A stretch of 60,168 nt of DNA. Origin: Thermoleophilaceae bacterium. GTDB lineage: Bacteria; Actinomycetota; Thermoleophilia; Solirubrobacterales; Thermoleophilaceae. The notes below the pieces were generated by a model that was given only the letters and a program-made list of their open reading frames with translations, was not told where the DNA came from and did not search any database. The position numbers and the translations under genes are program-made. Location: positions 238,773 to 298,940 of the forward strand of contig JAUJNT010000002.1 in the NCBI GenBank assembly GCA_030448005.1. The letters are read 5' to 3'. This document shows, piece after piece, positions 41,753 through 54,338 of this stretch. Position 1 is the first letter of the stretch. The number at the start of each line of letters is the position of its first letter.

Positions 41753-43615
41753 TCACGCCCCGGCCGCTGCTGCTTCTTCCTCGGCAGGCTCGGACGGGGC
41801 GCCGCCGCCCTGCTCGTTCGGCGAGCCCATCTTCGAGCGCACGCTGCGCCGGATCGCATTGGCCACGTGGTAGCGCTGCATGACCGCGGCCGTCAGCGCC
41901 TCCTCGGACAGGGCCGCCTCGACCTGATCCGGCGGCCAGCGCTTCTCGCCCTGAAGCGCCTGGCAGCCAATCACCGTCTCAACCAGCGCCTGCTCGAACC
42001 ACTCGTGGACGATGTCGACGACGAACTGGTTGCTGCGCTCGACGTGCTGCTCGTCGCAGAAGAAGTCGATCACGTCGGTAAAAACCCGGAAGTCGGCATT
42101 GGCGTGGATCTGGTTGACCTCGGACAGGTACTTGGCTGCGCGGTCGTCGAGGACCTCCGGGGTCCGCAGGCCGTTCTCGAGCGAGACCCACTTGACCTTC
42201 GGCAGGTCCTGCTCGGCTGGCGGGTTGGGCTCGGCCGGATCGCCTTCGTCGGCGAGCATCGCCGCGAGCAACCGGCCCGTGCGCTCCTGCTTGCGTGCCC
42301 GGCGCTCCTGCGCCTGGCTGATCTGCGGCACCCGCTCTTCTTCCGGTCGCCGCCGCCGCGGCAACACGGGGTCGGTCACGCGCATGCGCCCGTCAGGCTT
42401 CATGCGGTAGCGCGAGAGGTCGTAGAGCCGCCGGTAGCGGCGGATCCGCTCCTGGATCGCGTCGTGGTGGTCGGAGGCCTCGGCCCCGGAGATCACCGCG
42501 TCCATGTAGTCACGCAGCTCCTGCGGCATCTGCTCGCGGAAGTCCGCCGCCCAGTCGGCGTACGGCAGCGTCTGTCCGTCGATCAGCAACTGGGTCCGGG
42601 CGGTATTGGAAGTGATCTTCTTCCTGCCGTTCTTCGGCTCGATGTAGAGCACGACGCGGTCGTAGCCGAAGATCACGCCGAACTGGTGCAGGCGCGCGAC
42701 GCCGGCCCGCTGCAGGCGCATCTCGTACAGCTCGCCGTCCCACAGCGTCGCGACGTGGCCGGTATTGACCAACTCCGACGCGTTGCGCCGCTTGTCGCTG
42801 TCCTCCAGCAGCCACCAGTGCACCGTGCACTCCGGAAGTTCGGCCTTGCCGGCCTGCTCACTGAACTCGGCGAGGAAGCGACCCTGACCACGGACCGTCC
42901 GCAACAGGTTGCGCTTCTCGTCAGGGGCGGCGTCCCAACCCTCGCGGGCCTTAACCTCAACCTGGTCGAAGCTCAGGTAGCGGGCGTTCAGGTAGCGCGA
43001 GAGCCAGCGCGAGGGCGTTGGGACGCCGTCCGGGGGCATGATCGTGTTGTGGTCGTCGTCCCGCCCGAGCAAGATCACCTTGGTCCCGTGCTCGCCGACC
43101 TCAGCTGGCTTGTGCTGCTCGGCAATCGGAATCCAATAATTCCAGCGGCCGTCCTTCAGCGGGAAGCGGCGCAGCCCGTACTGCTCGGTAATCGGGTCGC
43201 GCCAGAGCTGGATCATGGCGCCCTTGCCGTCCTTCCAGGACTGATAGATGAGGCCCGCGGGGTTGCGCGTCGCCGCGGCGACCTTGGCACCCACGCCGTA
43301 GTTGCCGTCGATCGCCTGCTCATGGATGGAGGAGGAGAGGCGGTTGATATACATGCGCATCTCGTCAGGCGTCATCCCGAGGCCGTTGTCGATGCAGCAC
43401 AACTTCTGGACACCGTCGATCTGGAACGTCGGCCAGTCGACGTCCCAGACGATCTTCGTAGCGCCGGCCTGGAGGGCGTTCTCGGTGAGCTCGCGGATGA
43501 ACTGCAAGTCGTCGCAGTCGCGGCCGAGCCGCTCGAGCATGAAGCCGATGTTGGCGACCTCCATCGGCATGGTCTCGTCAAAGCCCGTGACGGGCTCGCT
43601 GTAGGGGTCGTCCAC
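41753..43615 (-). CDS. GHKL-family ATPase (HSP90/MutL/MORC-like)
   Basis: A 620-residue protein with a complete Bergerat ATP-binding fold at the N-terminus: Glu42-Leu-Thr-Glu-Asn46-Ala (N box), Ile-Asp76-Asn-Gly78-Leu-Gly80-Met (G1) and Gly104-Asn-Tyr-Gly-Val-Gly109 (G2). The middle part (about 180-400) is beta-rich with several Arg/Lys, then a charged Arg/Glu linker (about 400-450) and a helical C-terminal domain ending in an Ala/Glu tail. GHKL ATPases of the MutL/MORC type are known partners in bacterial restriction-modification clusters. GTG start with a strong AGGAGG 7 nt upstream. First gene of the operon with the nuclease and SIR2-like genes. Confidence 0.82.
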   Translation of the reverse strand: MDDPYSEPVTGFDETMPMEVANIGFMLERLGRDCDDLQFIRELTENALQAGATKIVWDVDWPTFQIDGVQKLCCIDNGLGMTPDEMRMYINRLSSSIHEQAIDGNYGVGAKVAAATRNPAGLIYQSWKDGKGAMIQLWRDPITEQYGLRRFPLKDGRWNYWIPIAEQHKPAEVGEHGTKVILLGRDDDHNTIMPPDGVPTPSRWLSRYLNARYLSFDQVEVKAREGWDAAPDEKRNLLRTVRGQGRFLAEFSEQAGKAELPECTVHWWLLEDSDKRRNASELVNTGHVATLWDGELYEMRLQRAGVARLHQFGVIFGYDRVVLYIEPKNGRKKITSNTARTQLLIDGQTLPYADWAADFREQMPQELRDYMDAVISGAEASDHHDAIQERIRRYRRLYDLSRYRMKPDGRMRVTDPVLPRRRRPEEERVPQISQAQERRARKQERTGRLLAAMLADEGDPAEPNPPAEQDLPKVKWVSLENGLRTPEVLDDRAAKYLSEVNQIHANADFRVFTDVIDFFCDEQHVERSNQFVVDIVHEWFEQALVETVIGCQALQGEKRWPPDQVEAALSEEALTAAVMQRYHVANAIRRSVRSKMGSPNEQGGGAPSEPAEEEAAAAGA

Positions 43616-43622
43616 TGAAGGA

Positions 43623-43628
43623 ACCTCC
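43623..43628 (-). promoter_or_regulatory. Strong Shine-Dalgarno (AGGAGG) fixing the GHKL start
   Basis: AGGAGG on the minus strand lies 7 nt before the GTG at 43615, the best ribosome-binding site in the window. It decides the GTG start and contrasts with the leaderless pattern of the divergent methyltransferase gene. Confidence 0.7.
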
Positions 43629-43692
43629 TAGTCGGTGCGGGGCAACCCGCCTGGACAGGGCGGCCGACTTCGTCTGGTGAGGTGGCGGTGGG

Positions 43693-43705
43693 ACGACTGA
43701 GTCGT
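43693..43705. promoter_or_regulatory. 13-bp perfect palindrome in divergent promoter
   Basis: ACGACT-G-AGTCGT is a perfect inverted repeat with a 1-bp centre, 77 bp from the GHKL start and 97 bp from the methyltransferase start. It could be an operator for the divergent pair or a recognition site of the methyltransferase. Confidence 0.35.
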
Positions 43706-43790
43706 GCGACCACCAACTCACGCGGCGAGCTGGCCTATGTGAGAAACGACGATACAGCACCCCCACGGCGGTCAGGTCCTACCGCTGCAG

Positions 43791-43796
43791 TAGCGT
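43791..43796 (+). promoter_or_regulatory. Candidate -10 box (TAGCGT) for methyltransferase gene
   Basis: TAGCGT ends 6 nt before the GTG at 43803; no Shine-Dalgarno is present, so a leaderless mRNA is likely. Confidence 0.4.
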
Positions 43797-43802
43797 GAAC
43801 GT

Positions 43803-45077
43803 GTGACCGCCGGTGTAGATCACAACGCACCTAGCCACTTCGCGGGTTACGTCGATGAGCTGGCCGAGCTGCTCGTCGAAGCGCGACGCGAGAGCGCTCG
43901 TGCGCGAGTTACAGCCGCTCTCGACGGCGGTGCGGCACGGGCGTTCCGGGAGCGAGTAGCGCTCGACATTCGCCGCCAGGCCGGCGCCTTCTTCACAGGT
44001 CGCCAACTCGCCGATCGTCTGCTCGCTGGCGATCTGCCCACACCGCGACCTCTGACGGATCCGGCGGCCGGCGCCGGCGATCTGCTCCTGGCCGGCGCGC
44101 GCCAGCTGCCGCTCGAGAAAAACCTCTCAGCGACTCTGCGCGCCTGGGGCAGCGTGCTGCAGGGGCGCGAGCTGGAGCCCACCCTGGTGCGGGCGACGCG
44201 CTTGCGTCTGGCGCTGCTGGCGGGCGCGCGCCTCAACAAGCCGGTCCGGATCGACGAGGCTGGGCTGGCCGAGCTGTTGCCGGAGATCACTGTCGGCGAC
44301 GGGCTCCAGCTCGAGCACGAGCGGCCGATCACGCTCCTCGTGAACCCACCCTTCGGCTCGGTCACCGAGAAGCTCGAGTGGGGCGAGGGCCGCCTCGGCC
44401 GCGCAGCTGTATTCATGGCCAAGTGTCTCGAGGCCTCGCCGGTGGGGTCACCGGTGCGGGCAATTCTGCCGGACGTGTTACGCAGCGGAAGCAACTACGC
44501 CCGCTGGCGCACACACATCGAGTCGGTCGTGGCCGGCGCCACGGTCGAGCCCTACGGCCAGTTCGACGCGTGGACCGACGTCGATGTCTTCACGCTCAAA
44601 GCCACGCGCGCCGAGGGCGGCCCCGCGATCGCCTGGTGGCGCAAGGACGAGGCCGAGCGCCGTGTCGAGGACCGCTTCGAGGTCAGCGTCGGCGCGGTCG
44701 TCCCGCACCGGGATCCTGAGGAGGGCAAGGAGAGCCCCTACATCTGCGCCAGGGACCTCGCTGGCCAGGACGAACACTGGGCGGGCACGATCCGCCGACG
44801 CCACCCGGGCCGAGTCTTCCGCGCACCCTTCGTAGCGGTGCGCCGCACGTCACGGCCGGCGGCGGGTGGGCGCCGCGTCCCGGCGACGATCGTGCGCTGC
44901 AAGGACCCAGTGCTGGCGGAGAACCACCTGCTGATCTGCCGCCCGCGGGACGGGTCGCTGCGAACGTGCGCTGAACTCGTCGCCGTGCTGGCTAGCGCAG
45001 AGGCCGGCGCTTGGCTCGACGCGCGCATCCGCTGCCGCCATCTGACTGTGACTGCGCTGCGTGAGCTTCCGCTGTAG
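43803..45077 (+). CDS. N6-adenine DNA methyltransferase
   Basis: A 424-residue class I methyltransferase of the gamma type. Gly-Ala-Phe-Phe-Thr-Gly-Arg-Gln-Leu-Ala (61-70) is the usual lead-in of N6-adenine methylases. Motif I is Asp-Pro-Ala-Ala-Gly-Ala-Gly-Asp (86-93) and motif IV is Asn-Pro-Pro-Phe-Gly (181-185), the catalytic NPPF/Y. The remainder (about 230-424) may be a target-recognition part; no helicase or nuclease domain is fused. It would methylate adenines in a specific sequence and protect the host, with the divergent GHKL ATPase/PD-(D/E)XK genes as candidate restriction arm. A solitary regulatory methylase is the alternative. Confidence 0.82.
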   Translation: MTAGVDHNAPSHFAGYVDELAELLVEARRESARARVTAALDGGAARAFRERVALDIRRQAGAFFTGRQLADRLLAGDLPTPRPLTDPAAGAGDLLLAGARQLPLEKNLSATLRAWGSVLQGRELEPTLVRATRLRLALLAGARLNKPVRIDEAGLAELLPEITVGDGLQLEHERPITLLVNPPFGSVTEKLEWGEGRLGRAAVFMAKCLEASPVGSPVRAILPDVLRSGSNYARWRTHIESVVAGATVEPYGQFDAWTDVDVFTLKATRAEGGPAIAWWRKDEAERRVEDRFEVSVGAVVPHRDPEEGKESPYICARDLAGQDEHWAGTIRRRHPGRVFRAPFVAVRRTSRPAAGGRRVPATIVRCKDPVLAENHLLICRPRDGSLRTCAELVAVLASAEAGAWLDARIRCRHLTVTALRELPL

Positions 45078-45512
45078 GCCGAAGCGAAGTCGCCCGTGGG
45101 CGGCGGTAACATCAACCCTTCATAGGCCTGACCGCAGCGCGAGGAGGGCAGCCCCACGTCCAAGTGGAAGTCGCGAGGCCGAAACGCCCATGCCGCACGC
45201 CGTGTAGGGCAGCAGCCTCAACGACGCCGCCCTTGAGCCACTGACAACTGGAGGGGCGGCGGGAGCCGGCCTTCGCGCGAGGGCATCCGCGGTTCAGCTA
45301 TGAGCAGTCGCCACGCCCGGTGACGCTCGTTCCTAGAGCGCGGGCCCTCACGACGAAACCCGGTCCTGCGGCCCCAGGATCCGCGCATATCAGCCTGACC
45401 CCGCGTCGCGCAATATCGCCGGACCCGCCGCCCCCCGAGTCGAACGAGCCCGCCTTGCGGCGGGCCTTCAGTGGTTGCGGCTTGACAAATTGGGGTCCAT
45501 ATCAGCCGTAGC
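45078..45512. other. 435-bp region without a gene; hairpins only
   Basis: No coding signal is seen in any frame. GCCGCCC (45226-45232) can pair with GGGCGGC (45254-45260) around a 21-nt loop, perhaps ending the methyltransferase transcript. A 10-bp direct repeat CATATCAGCC occurs at 45386-45395 and 45498-45507, bracketing about 100 bp before the 3' end of gmd. The second copy runs into a sequence resembling a tRNA D-arm. This is the right edge of the accessory island. Confidence 0.4.
45448..45465 (-). terminator. Compact GC-rich hairpin downstream of gmd
   Basis: GCCCGCC-TTGC-GGCGGGC forms a 7-bp stem with a 4-nt loop, 48 bp past the gmd stop at 45513. It can act in either direction, so it could also stop plus-strand reading from the methyltransferase gene. 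No long U-tract. Confidence 0.45.
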
Positions 45513-49740
<4,228 letters not shown>

Positions 49741-49745
49741 TCGAC

Positions 49746-52097
49746 TCAGCCGCGTCGGGTTGGGCGGCGCGCGTCGAGCGTGTACCAGTCCACGTATCGC
49801 CCGCAGGCCTCACGCAGAGGCACCAGCTCGCGCGGGGTGTCTACTCGCACCACGCTCAGCTCGTCGATCCGCAGCTTCTGAGCGGTAGCCCCGAATGGAA
49901 GTGAAGCGGCCTTCGTGGAGAGTCGCAGGCGTCCGCCCGGGTGGCGGATCTCGGCGACTCGCCAGCGGTTGCCAAATCGGTCGAGGATCGGTGCGAACGG
50001 GGCCCGGGTGCCGTGCGCGCCGAGCTCTCCGTCTCGGAGGGTCAGGTAGTCCATCGAGACCTCATAGGTTCCCGGCCCGGCATGGAGCGACCACGGCTTG
50101 GATGTGCCGGGATGGACCGACCGGCTGCCCAAGGCCCCACCTTCCGGCTGAGCGGCGATCGGCTTGGGCGCCAGCCGCGCCCAGCCGACCCGCTCCGCAA
50201 GACCACGCCCGGCCCTGGAGCCACAGTCGAGCACGGCACCGCTCGAGGAGCCCTCGTTCGGGAGGACGTACCTCGTCGGGGTCGGCCCGCTCCGGCGCCA
50301 CAGCTCGTAGAAGCGCCCTCGTCGCTCCAGATGGAAGTTGGGGGGCGGCTCGCTCCGGTTCGCGGTCCTGGTGGAGATGGCGAAGTCAACCTGGTCGAGT
50401 GTGCCGGGAAGGAAGAGGTCGAAGTCGCCGGGATCGCTCGGATCCCCGCGCTTTTCGGGCCGGAGCCCGTCGGCGCTGCCCACCGCCGGGCCCTTCAGGG
50501 GCGAGCGCGGGAGCTCCCAGCGGGCGAAGTCGTCGTAGGGCAGCATGAGCACCTTGCGCCCGTCCACGATCGGCCGCAGCGACACGAGCTCGGCGCGACG
50601 CTCCTCGGGCCCCACGCGTCCGGATCGAAGGGCGACGAAGCTCGAGACCGCCGCCAGCGTCACGAAGGCGATGGCCAACGCCGCGTGCGCGAGGCGCCCG
50701 CCCTGCGTGCTGGAGCTCCATGGAGCGAGCAGCGCCCGCAGCGTGAACAGCATCGCCACCGGCGCGCCTACGGCGAGCGCCTTGGCGGCGAGGTAGGGCG
50801 ACTCGCCGCGCAGCCGCACGGCCGCGTAGATCCCCGCTGCGGTCAGCGCCGCCGCGGGGATGGCCAAGTCCTCGCGCCGGCGCCACCAGAGGGCGGCGGC
50901 GGCCAGGCCCGCGAGAGCCACGGCACCGCCCATTCCAGCCTGATATGCATCGTCCGTGTGCAGGAAGTAGTAGCGAAAGTCGTCGGCCGGCCAGATTCCC
51001 AACACGGTCAGAGGCGAGACCTGACCGGGCAGGTTGCCCAGGTTCGTGACGGCGATGACCCCCGTGGCCGCGGGCGACACTCCGACGGTGCGAAAGAAGT
51101 GCACTGCGCTCCCCAGCTCCGGACCGATCAGGGCCGCGGCCAGCAGCAGGACGGCGGCCGAGCCGGCAAGCGTTCCACGCGATCGGCGGATCGCACGTAC
51201 GGCGTCTCGCGCCCCCGCGATCGGGTGGGGCAAGCGATCGAGCAGCACCGCCTCGAGCGCGAGCGCGGCGATTGCCGTTCCGAGTGGCCAGAGCAGCCCG
51301 ACGTAGCTGTAGTTGTGAAGAAAGCCCGCGGCGAGGACTGCGAAAAGCGCCCAGGCGCCGCGGTCCGGCGAGCGCGTGGCGAGGACCTCGCGCAGCACCG
51401 CCACGAAGACCAGCAGGAACAGAGCCTGCAGCGTCTCCTTGAATGCCCCCTGGGCGTAGTAGGCGGCCCCGAGGTAGGGCAGCGCGACCAGGACCGCGGC
51501 CAGTCCCCGGCGGGGCCCGGGAACGCCGGCCAGCAGTGACCACGCGGCCGCCACGGCCAGCATTGGGATCACGAGCGTGACGGCCGTGGCGGCGTCTGCG
51601 ACGTCCACCCCGATGGCCTCGCTCACGCTCGCCATGACGGCGTGGGGACCGACTGGGTAGCCCGGCGGGATCTCGATCGGGCGCTCGGCGGGCTCGAGCT
51701 TGAGGCCATCGGCCCAGCCGAGGTGGATCGCCATGTCGTTGTTGACGCTGACTCCGGGCACGCCCACGTTTCCCGCCACGACGAAGGGGACGGCTGTGGC
51801 CAGCAGCGCTGCCACCAGCGCAAGCGCGAGGGGGCCCGCCGCCGGCGGTCTGCGAGCCCGCAGAGCCGGGACCGCGATCACCGCTCCCACGAGGGCCAGC
51901 ACCGCCATCACCGCGCCACCCGTGACCGCCTTTCCGGGGAGGCCGATCGTGACCGCGGCGACCGAGATGAGCAGGGAGAACCCCACCGCGGGCCCGTAGC
52001 CGAGCCAGGGATCGCGCCGCGCCAGCCTGAGGATCCCGGCACCCACCGCAGCGGAGGCGACGATTATGAGGATCGCCGCTGCGTACGTCTGCCACAC
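49746..52097 (-). CDS. Large polytopic membrane protein, GT-C-like
   Basis: A 783-residue protein with about 13 hydrophobic helices in the first 500 residues and a soluble, probably extracytoplasmic, C-terminal domain (about 540-783) with a beta-sandwich look. After the early helices an acidic loop reads Val-Asn-Asn-Asp-Met-Ala-Ile-His, where GT-C enzymes carry their catalytic Asp. A GT-C glycosyltransferase or polymerase acting on lipid-linked sugars outside the membrane is inferred; no family-specific motif proves it. GTG start with a TAGACT box 9 nt upstream. First gene of the operon with the multidomain glycosyltransferase and gmd, and divergent from wzt. Confidence 0.7.
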   Translation of the reverse strand: MWQTYAAAILIIVASAAVGAGILRLARRDPWLGYGPAVGFSLLISVAAVTIGLPGKAVTGGAVMAVLALVGAVIAVPALRARRPPAAGPLALALVAALLATAVPFVVAGNVGVPGVSVNNDMAIHLGWADGLKLEPAERPIEIPPGYPVGPHAVMASVSEAIGVDVADAATAVTLVIPMLAVAAAWSLLAGVPGPRRGLAAVLVALPYLGAAYYAQGAFKETLQALFLLVFVAVLREVLATRSPDRGAWALFAVLAAGFLHNYSYVGLLWPLGTAIAALALEAVLLDRLPHPIAGARDAVRAIRRSRGTLAGSAAVLLLAAALIGPELGSAVHFFRTVGVSPAATGVIAVTNLGNLPGQVSPLTVLGIWPADDFRYYFLHTDDAYQAGMGGAVALAGLAAAALWWRRREDLAIPAAALTAAGIYAAVRLRGESPYLAAKALAVGAPVAMLFTLRALLAPWSSSTQGGRLAHAALAIAFVTLAAVSSFVALRSGRVGPEERRAELVSLRPIVDGRKVLMLPYDDFARWELPRSPLKGPAVGSADGLRPEKRGDPSDPGDFDLFLPGTLDQVDFAISTRTANRSEPPPNFHLERRGRFYELWRRSGPTPTRYVLPNEGSSSGAVLDCGSRAGRGLAERVGWARLAPKPIAAQPEGGALGSRSVHPGTSKPWSLHAGPGTYEVSMDYLTLRDGELGAHGTRAPFAPILDRFGNRWRVAEIRHPGGRLRLSTKAASLPFGATAQKLRIDELSVVRVDTPRELVPLREACGRYVDWYTLDARRPTRRG

Positions 52098-52106
52098 GGG
52101 GCGGGA

Positions 52107-52112
52107 AGTCTA
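52107..52112 (-). promoter_or_regulatory. Candidate -10 box (TAGACT)
   Basis: TAGACT on the minus strand lies 9 nt from the GTG at 52097. The hexamer is the same as the one before rmd (17736-17741), so the GDP-rhamnose operons may share promoter type. Confidence 0.4.
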
Positions 52113-52210
52113 GGGGGATCACCGGTCCCGGCCCGCAGGTGCCGGACGGCGGATAGATCCGAAGGATTCGAGCGATTCGGCATCCTCGCCGGATCGTTCC
52201 CGTCCCTCTG

Positions 52211-52216
52211 TACCGT
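52211..52216 (+). promoter_or_regulatory. Candidate -10 box (TACCGT) for wzt
   Basis: TACCGT ends 8 nt before the ATG at 52225, another leaderless-type arrangement. Confidence 0.38.
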
Positions 52217-52224
52217 GTCCGGGC

Positions 52225-53469
52225 ATGTTGCCGGCGGCCCCAGACTCCGCGACGGTGGTGGTCGAGAGCGTCTCGAAGGCGTTTCGGCTCCCGCACGAGC
52301 GCGTGCACACGCTCAAGGAGCGTGCTCTGCACCCCTTCAACAGGAACCGCTACGAGGACCTGGTCGCCCTCGAGGATGTGACATTCACCGTTGAGAAGGG
52401 CGAGTTCTTCGGCATCGTCGGGCGAAACGGCAGCGGCAAGAGCACGCTGCTGAAATGCGTCGCCGGCATCTACGCCACCGACGCCGGAAGGATCTTCCTG
52501 CGCGGGCGGATGGCCACCTTCATCGAGCTGGGGGTGGGCTTCAACCCGGATCTCACGGCGCGGGACAACGTGATCATCAACGCGGTCATGCTCGGCCTCA
52601 CCCCGGACGAGGCCAGGCGTCGCTACGACGCCGTGATCGACTACTCCGAGCTGCGCGAGTTCGAGGACCTGAAGCTCAAGAACTACTCGTCGGGGATGTA
52701 CGTGCGCCTGGCGTTCGCCACGATGATCCAGGTTGATGCCGACATCCTGGTGATCGACGAGGTGCTAGCGGTCGGCGACGCGAGCTTCCAGGCCAAGTGC
52801 CACGAGACGCTGCGGGAGATCCGCTCCCGGGGCCGCACGATCCTGTTCGTCACCCATGACATGGCCTCGGTCGAGAACGAGTGCGACCGGGCGATGCTCA
52901 TCGAGCGCGGTCAGATGGTCGAGATCGGCGATCCCGACCGCGTGGCGCGGTCCTATGACCAGCTCAACTTCGCCCGCGGCGTGGAGGCGAACAGGGAGGA
53001 CAAGGACCGTCACGGCGACGGCTGCGCCACGATCGTCGACGCGTGGTTCGCCGACGAGAACGGCGAGCGCACGTCGATGATCGAACGCAACGGCGGCTGC
53101 TCGATGCACGTGGTGGTCGAGCTGCACCAGCGGGTCGAGGACCCGGTGGTCGGCCTGGCGGTCGGTGGTCAGCACGTGCGCTGGCTCTTCAACACCTCCT
53201 CGCTCGAGGCCGCCGAACGCTCGGGCATCTACGAGGCCGGCGACCGGGTGGAGCTCTCGGTGCGGTTTCGCGTCCCCTTCGCGCCCGGTCGCTACGACAT
53301 GAGCCCATGGGTGGGGTACAGCACCGGCGACCGCCAGCTGATGGATCGGCGCGAGGCATTCGTGCCGGTCACGGTGGTCGGGGACCGCTACGACGCCGGC
53401 CTGGTCCAGATCGAGCACGAGGCCACCTTCGGGCGCCTGGGCTCCTCGATTGCCGAGGTAGCCGAATGA
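52225..53469 (+). CDS. wzt: Polysaccharide ABC exporter, ATP-binding subunit with C-terminal Wzt domain
   Basis: A 414-residue protein. The ATPase domain (about 10-250) has Walker A Gly66-Arg-Asn-Gly-Ser-Gly-Lys72-Ser, Tyr-Ser-Ser-Gly-Met as signature motif (the form usual in polysaccharide exporters), Walker B Ile-Leu-Val-Ile-Asp-Glu and a Thr-His-Asp switch. Residues about 265-405 form a Wzt_C-like beta-sandwich, which in other systems recognises the capped end of the glycan before export. It works with the permease gene that overlaps by 4 bp (ATGA). It drives export of an undecaprenyl-linked polymer made fully in the cytoplasm. Confidence 0.92.
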   Translation: MLPAAPDSATVVVESVSKAFRLPHERVHTLKERALHPFNRNRYEDLVALEDVTFTVEKGEFFGIVGRNGSGKSTLLKCVAGIYATDAGRIFLRGRMATFIELGVGFNPDLTARDNVIINAVMLGLTPDEARRRYDAVIDYSELREFEDLKLKNYSSGMYVRLAFATMIQVDADILVIDEVLAVGDASFQAKCHETLREIRSRGRTILFVTHDMASVENECDRAMLIERGQMVEIGDPDRVARSYDQLNFARGVEANREDKDRHGDGCATIVDAWFADENGERTSMIERNGGCSMHVVVELHQRVEDPVVGLAVGGQHVRWLFNTSSLEAAERSGIYEAGDRVELSVRFRVPFAPGRYDMSPWVGYSTGDRQLMDRREAFVPVTVVGDRYDAGLVQIEHEATFGRLGSSIAEVAE

Positions 53470-54338
53470 GCGCGCACGGAGCCGCCGCCTCGCGGGAGCA
53501 CGCGCTGGTGGAGATGACGGGTCCGTCCGCCACGGCGGGTAGCTGGCCGCGCTTCTACCACATCACCCGCGCCCTGGCGGTGATGGACTTCAAGGTGCGC
53601 TTCTACGACTCGGCGCTCGGTTACCTGTGGACGCTGATGAAGCCCCTGCTCTCCTTCGGCGTGCTCTACGTGGTGTTCAGCGTGATCGTCCGGATCGGGG
53701 AGGGGGAGAGGTTCTACGCATCCAGCCTGATCTCGGGCATCGTCCTGTTCTTCTTCTTCGGTGATGCCACCAACAAGGGCGTTACGTGCGTGCTGGACAA
53801 CGAGACCCTGGTGCGCAAGATCCACTTCCCGCGCATGGTGATCCCGCTCTCGGTCGTGCTCACCAATGGGTTCTTCCTACTGCTCAACTTCATCGCCGTC
53901 TTCGTCTTCTTCTGGATCGACGGGGTGGAAGGGGTCCGGCTCACATGGCTCGAGCTGCCGATCCTCCTGGTGCTGCTGTTCCTCTTCACCGTGGGGGTGA
54001 CCATGATCCTCTCGGTGCTCTACGTGGTGGCACGGGATCTCAAGCCGATCTGGGAGGTCGTGAGCCAGGCGCTGTTCTATCTCACCCCGGTCCTCTTCCC
54101 GATCTCGCTCGTGGCAGAGCAGGACGAGCGGATCGCCCACGTCGTGATGTGCAACCCCCTGGCGGCGATCATCCAGCAGGCACGCCACGCTCTGATCGAC
54201 CCCGAGCAGCCATCCGCGGCGGCTGCCATCGGCGGCGCCCCATGGCTGTTGATCCCGTTCGGCATCCTCTTCGGCACGTTCTTCTTCGGCCTCTGGCTCT
54301 TCAACCGGATGGCGCCGCGGATCGCGGAGGAGCTGTAG
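53466..54338 (+). CDS. wzm: Polysaccharide ABC exporter, permease subunit
   Basis: A 290-residue ABC-2 type permease from ATG 53466. After a cytoplasmic N-terminus comes the family motif Asp-Phe-Lys-Val-Arg-Phe-x-Asp-Ser-x-Leu-Gly-Tyr-Leu-Trp, then six hydrophobic helices and a late amphipathic segment (Asp-Leu-Lys-Pro-Ile-Trp-Glu-Val-Val). It forms the membrane channel of the Wzm/Wzt exporter. Start and stop of the pair overlap (ATGA at 53466-53469). The 3' end overlaps the convergent histidine kinase gene by 38 bp. Confidence 0.92.
   Translation: MSAHGAAASREHALVEMTGPSATAGSWPRFYHITRALAVMDFKVRFYDSALGYLWTLMKPLLSFGVLYVVFSVIVRIGEGERFYASSLISGIVLFFFFGDATNKGVTCVLDNETLVRKIHFPRMVIPLSVVLTNGFFLLLNFIAVFVFFWIDGVEGVRLTWLELPILLVLLFLFTVGVTMILSVLYVVARDLKPIWEVVSQALFYLTPVLFPISLVAEQDERIAHVVMCNPLAAIIQQARHALIDPEQPSAAAAIGGAPWLLIPFGILFGTFFFGLWLFNRMAPRIAEEL

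Noticed and set aside
41729-43618. A 629-codon plus-strand open frame opposite the GHKL ATPase.
   Set aside because: The minus strand encodes complete N, G1 and G2 boxes and has a strong Shine-Dalgarno; the plus frame shows no motif and is a high-GC shadow.
45430-45465. Minus-strand GTTCGACTC resembling a tRNA/tmRNA T-loop.
   Set aside because: The flanking bases do not form a 5-bp T-stem and no acceptor stem or CCA end follows.
38993-45512. Search for integrase, transposase, inverted terminal repeats or CRISPR repeats around the defence island.
   Set aside because: None seen. Only a 10-bp direct repeat (45386 and 45498) lies at the right edge, too short and too close together to call attachment sites.
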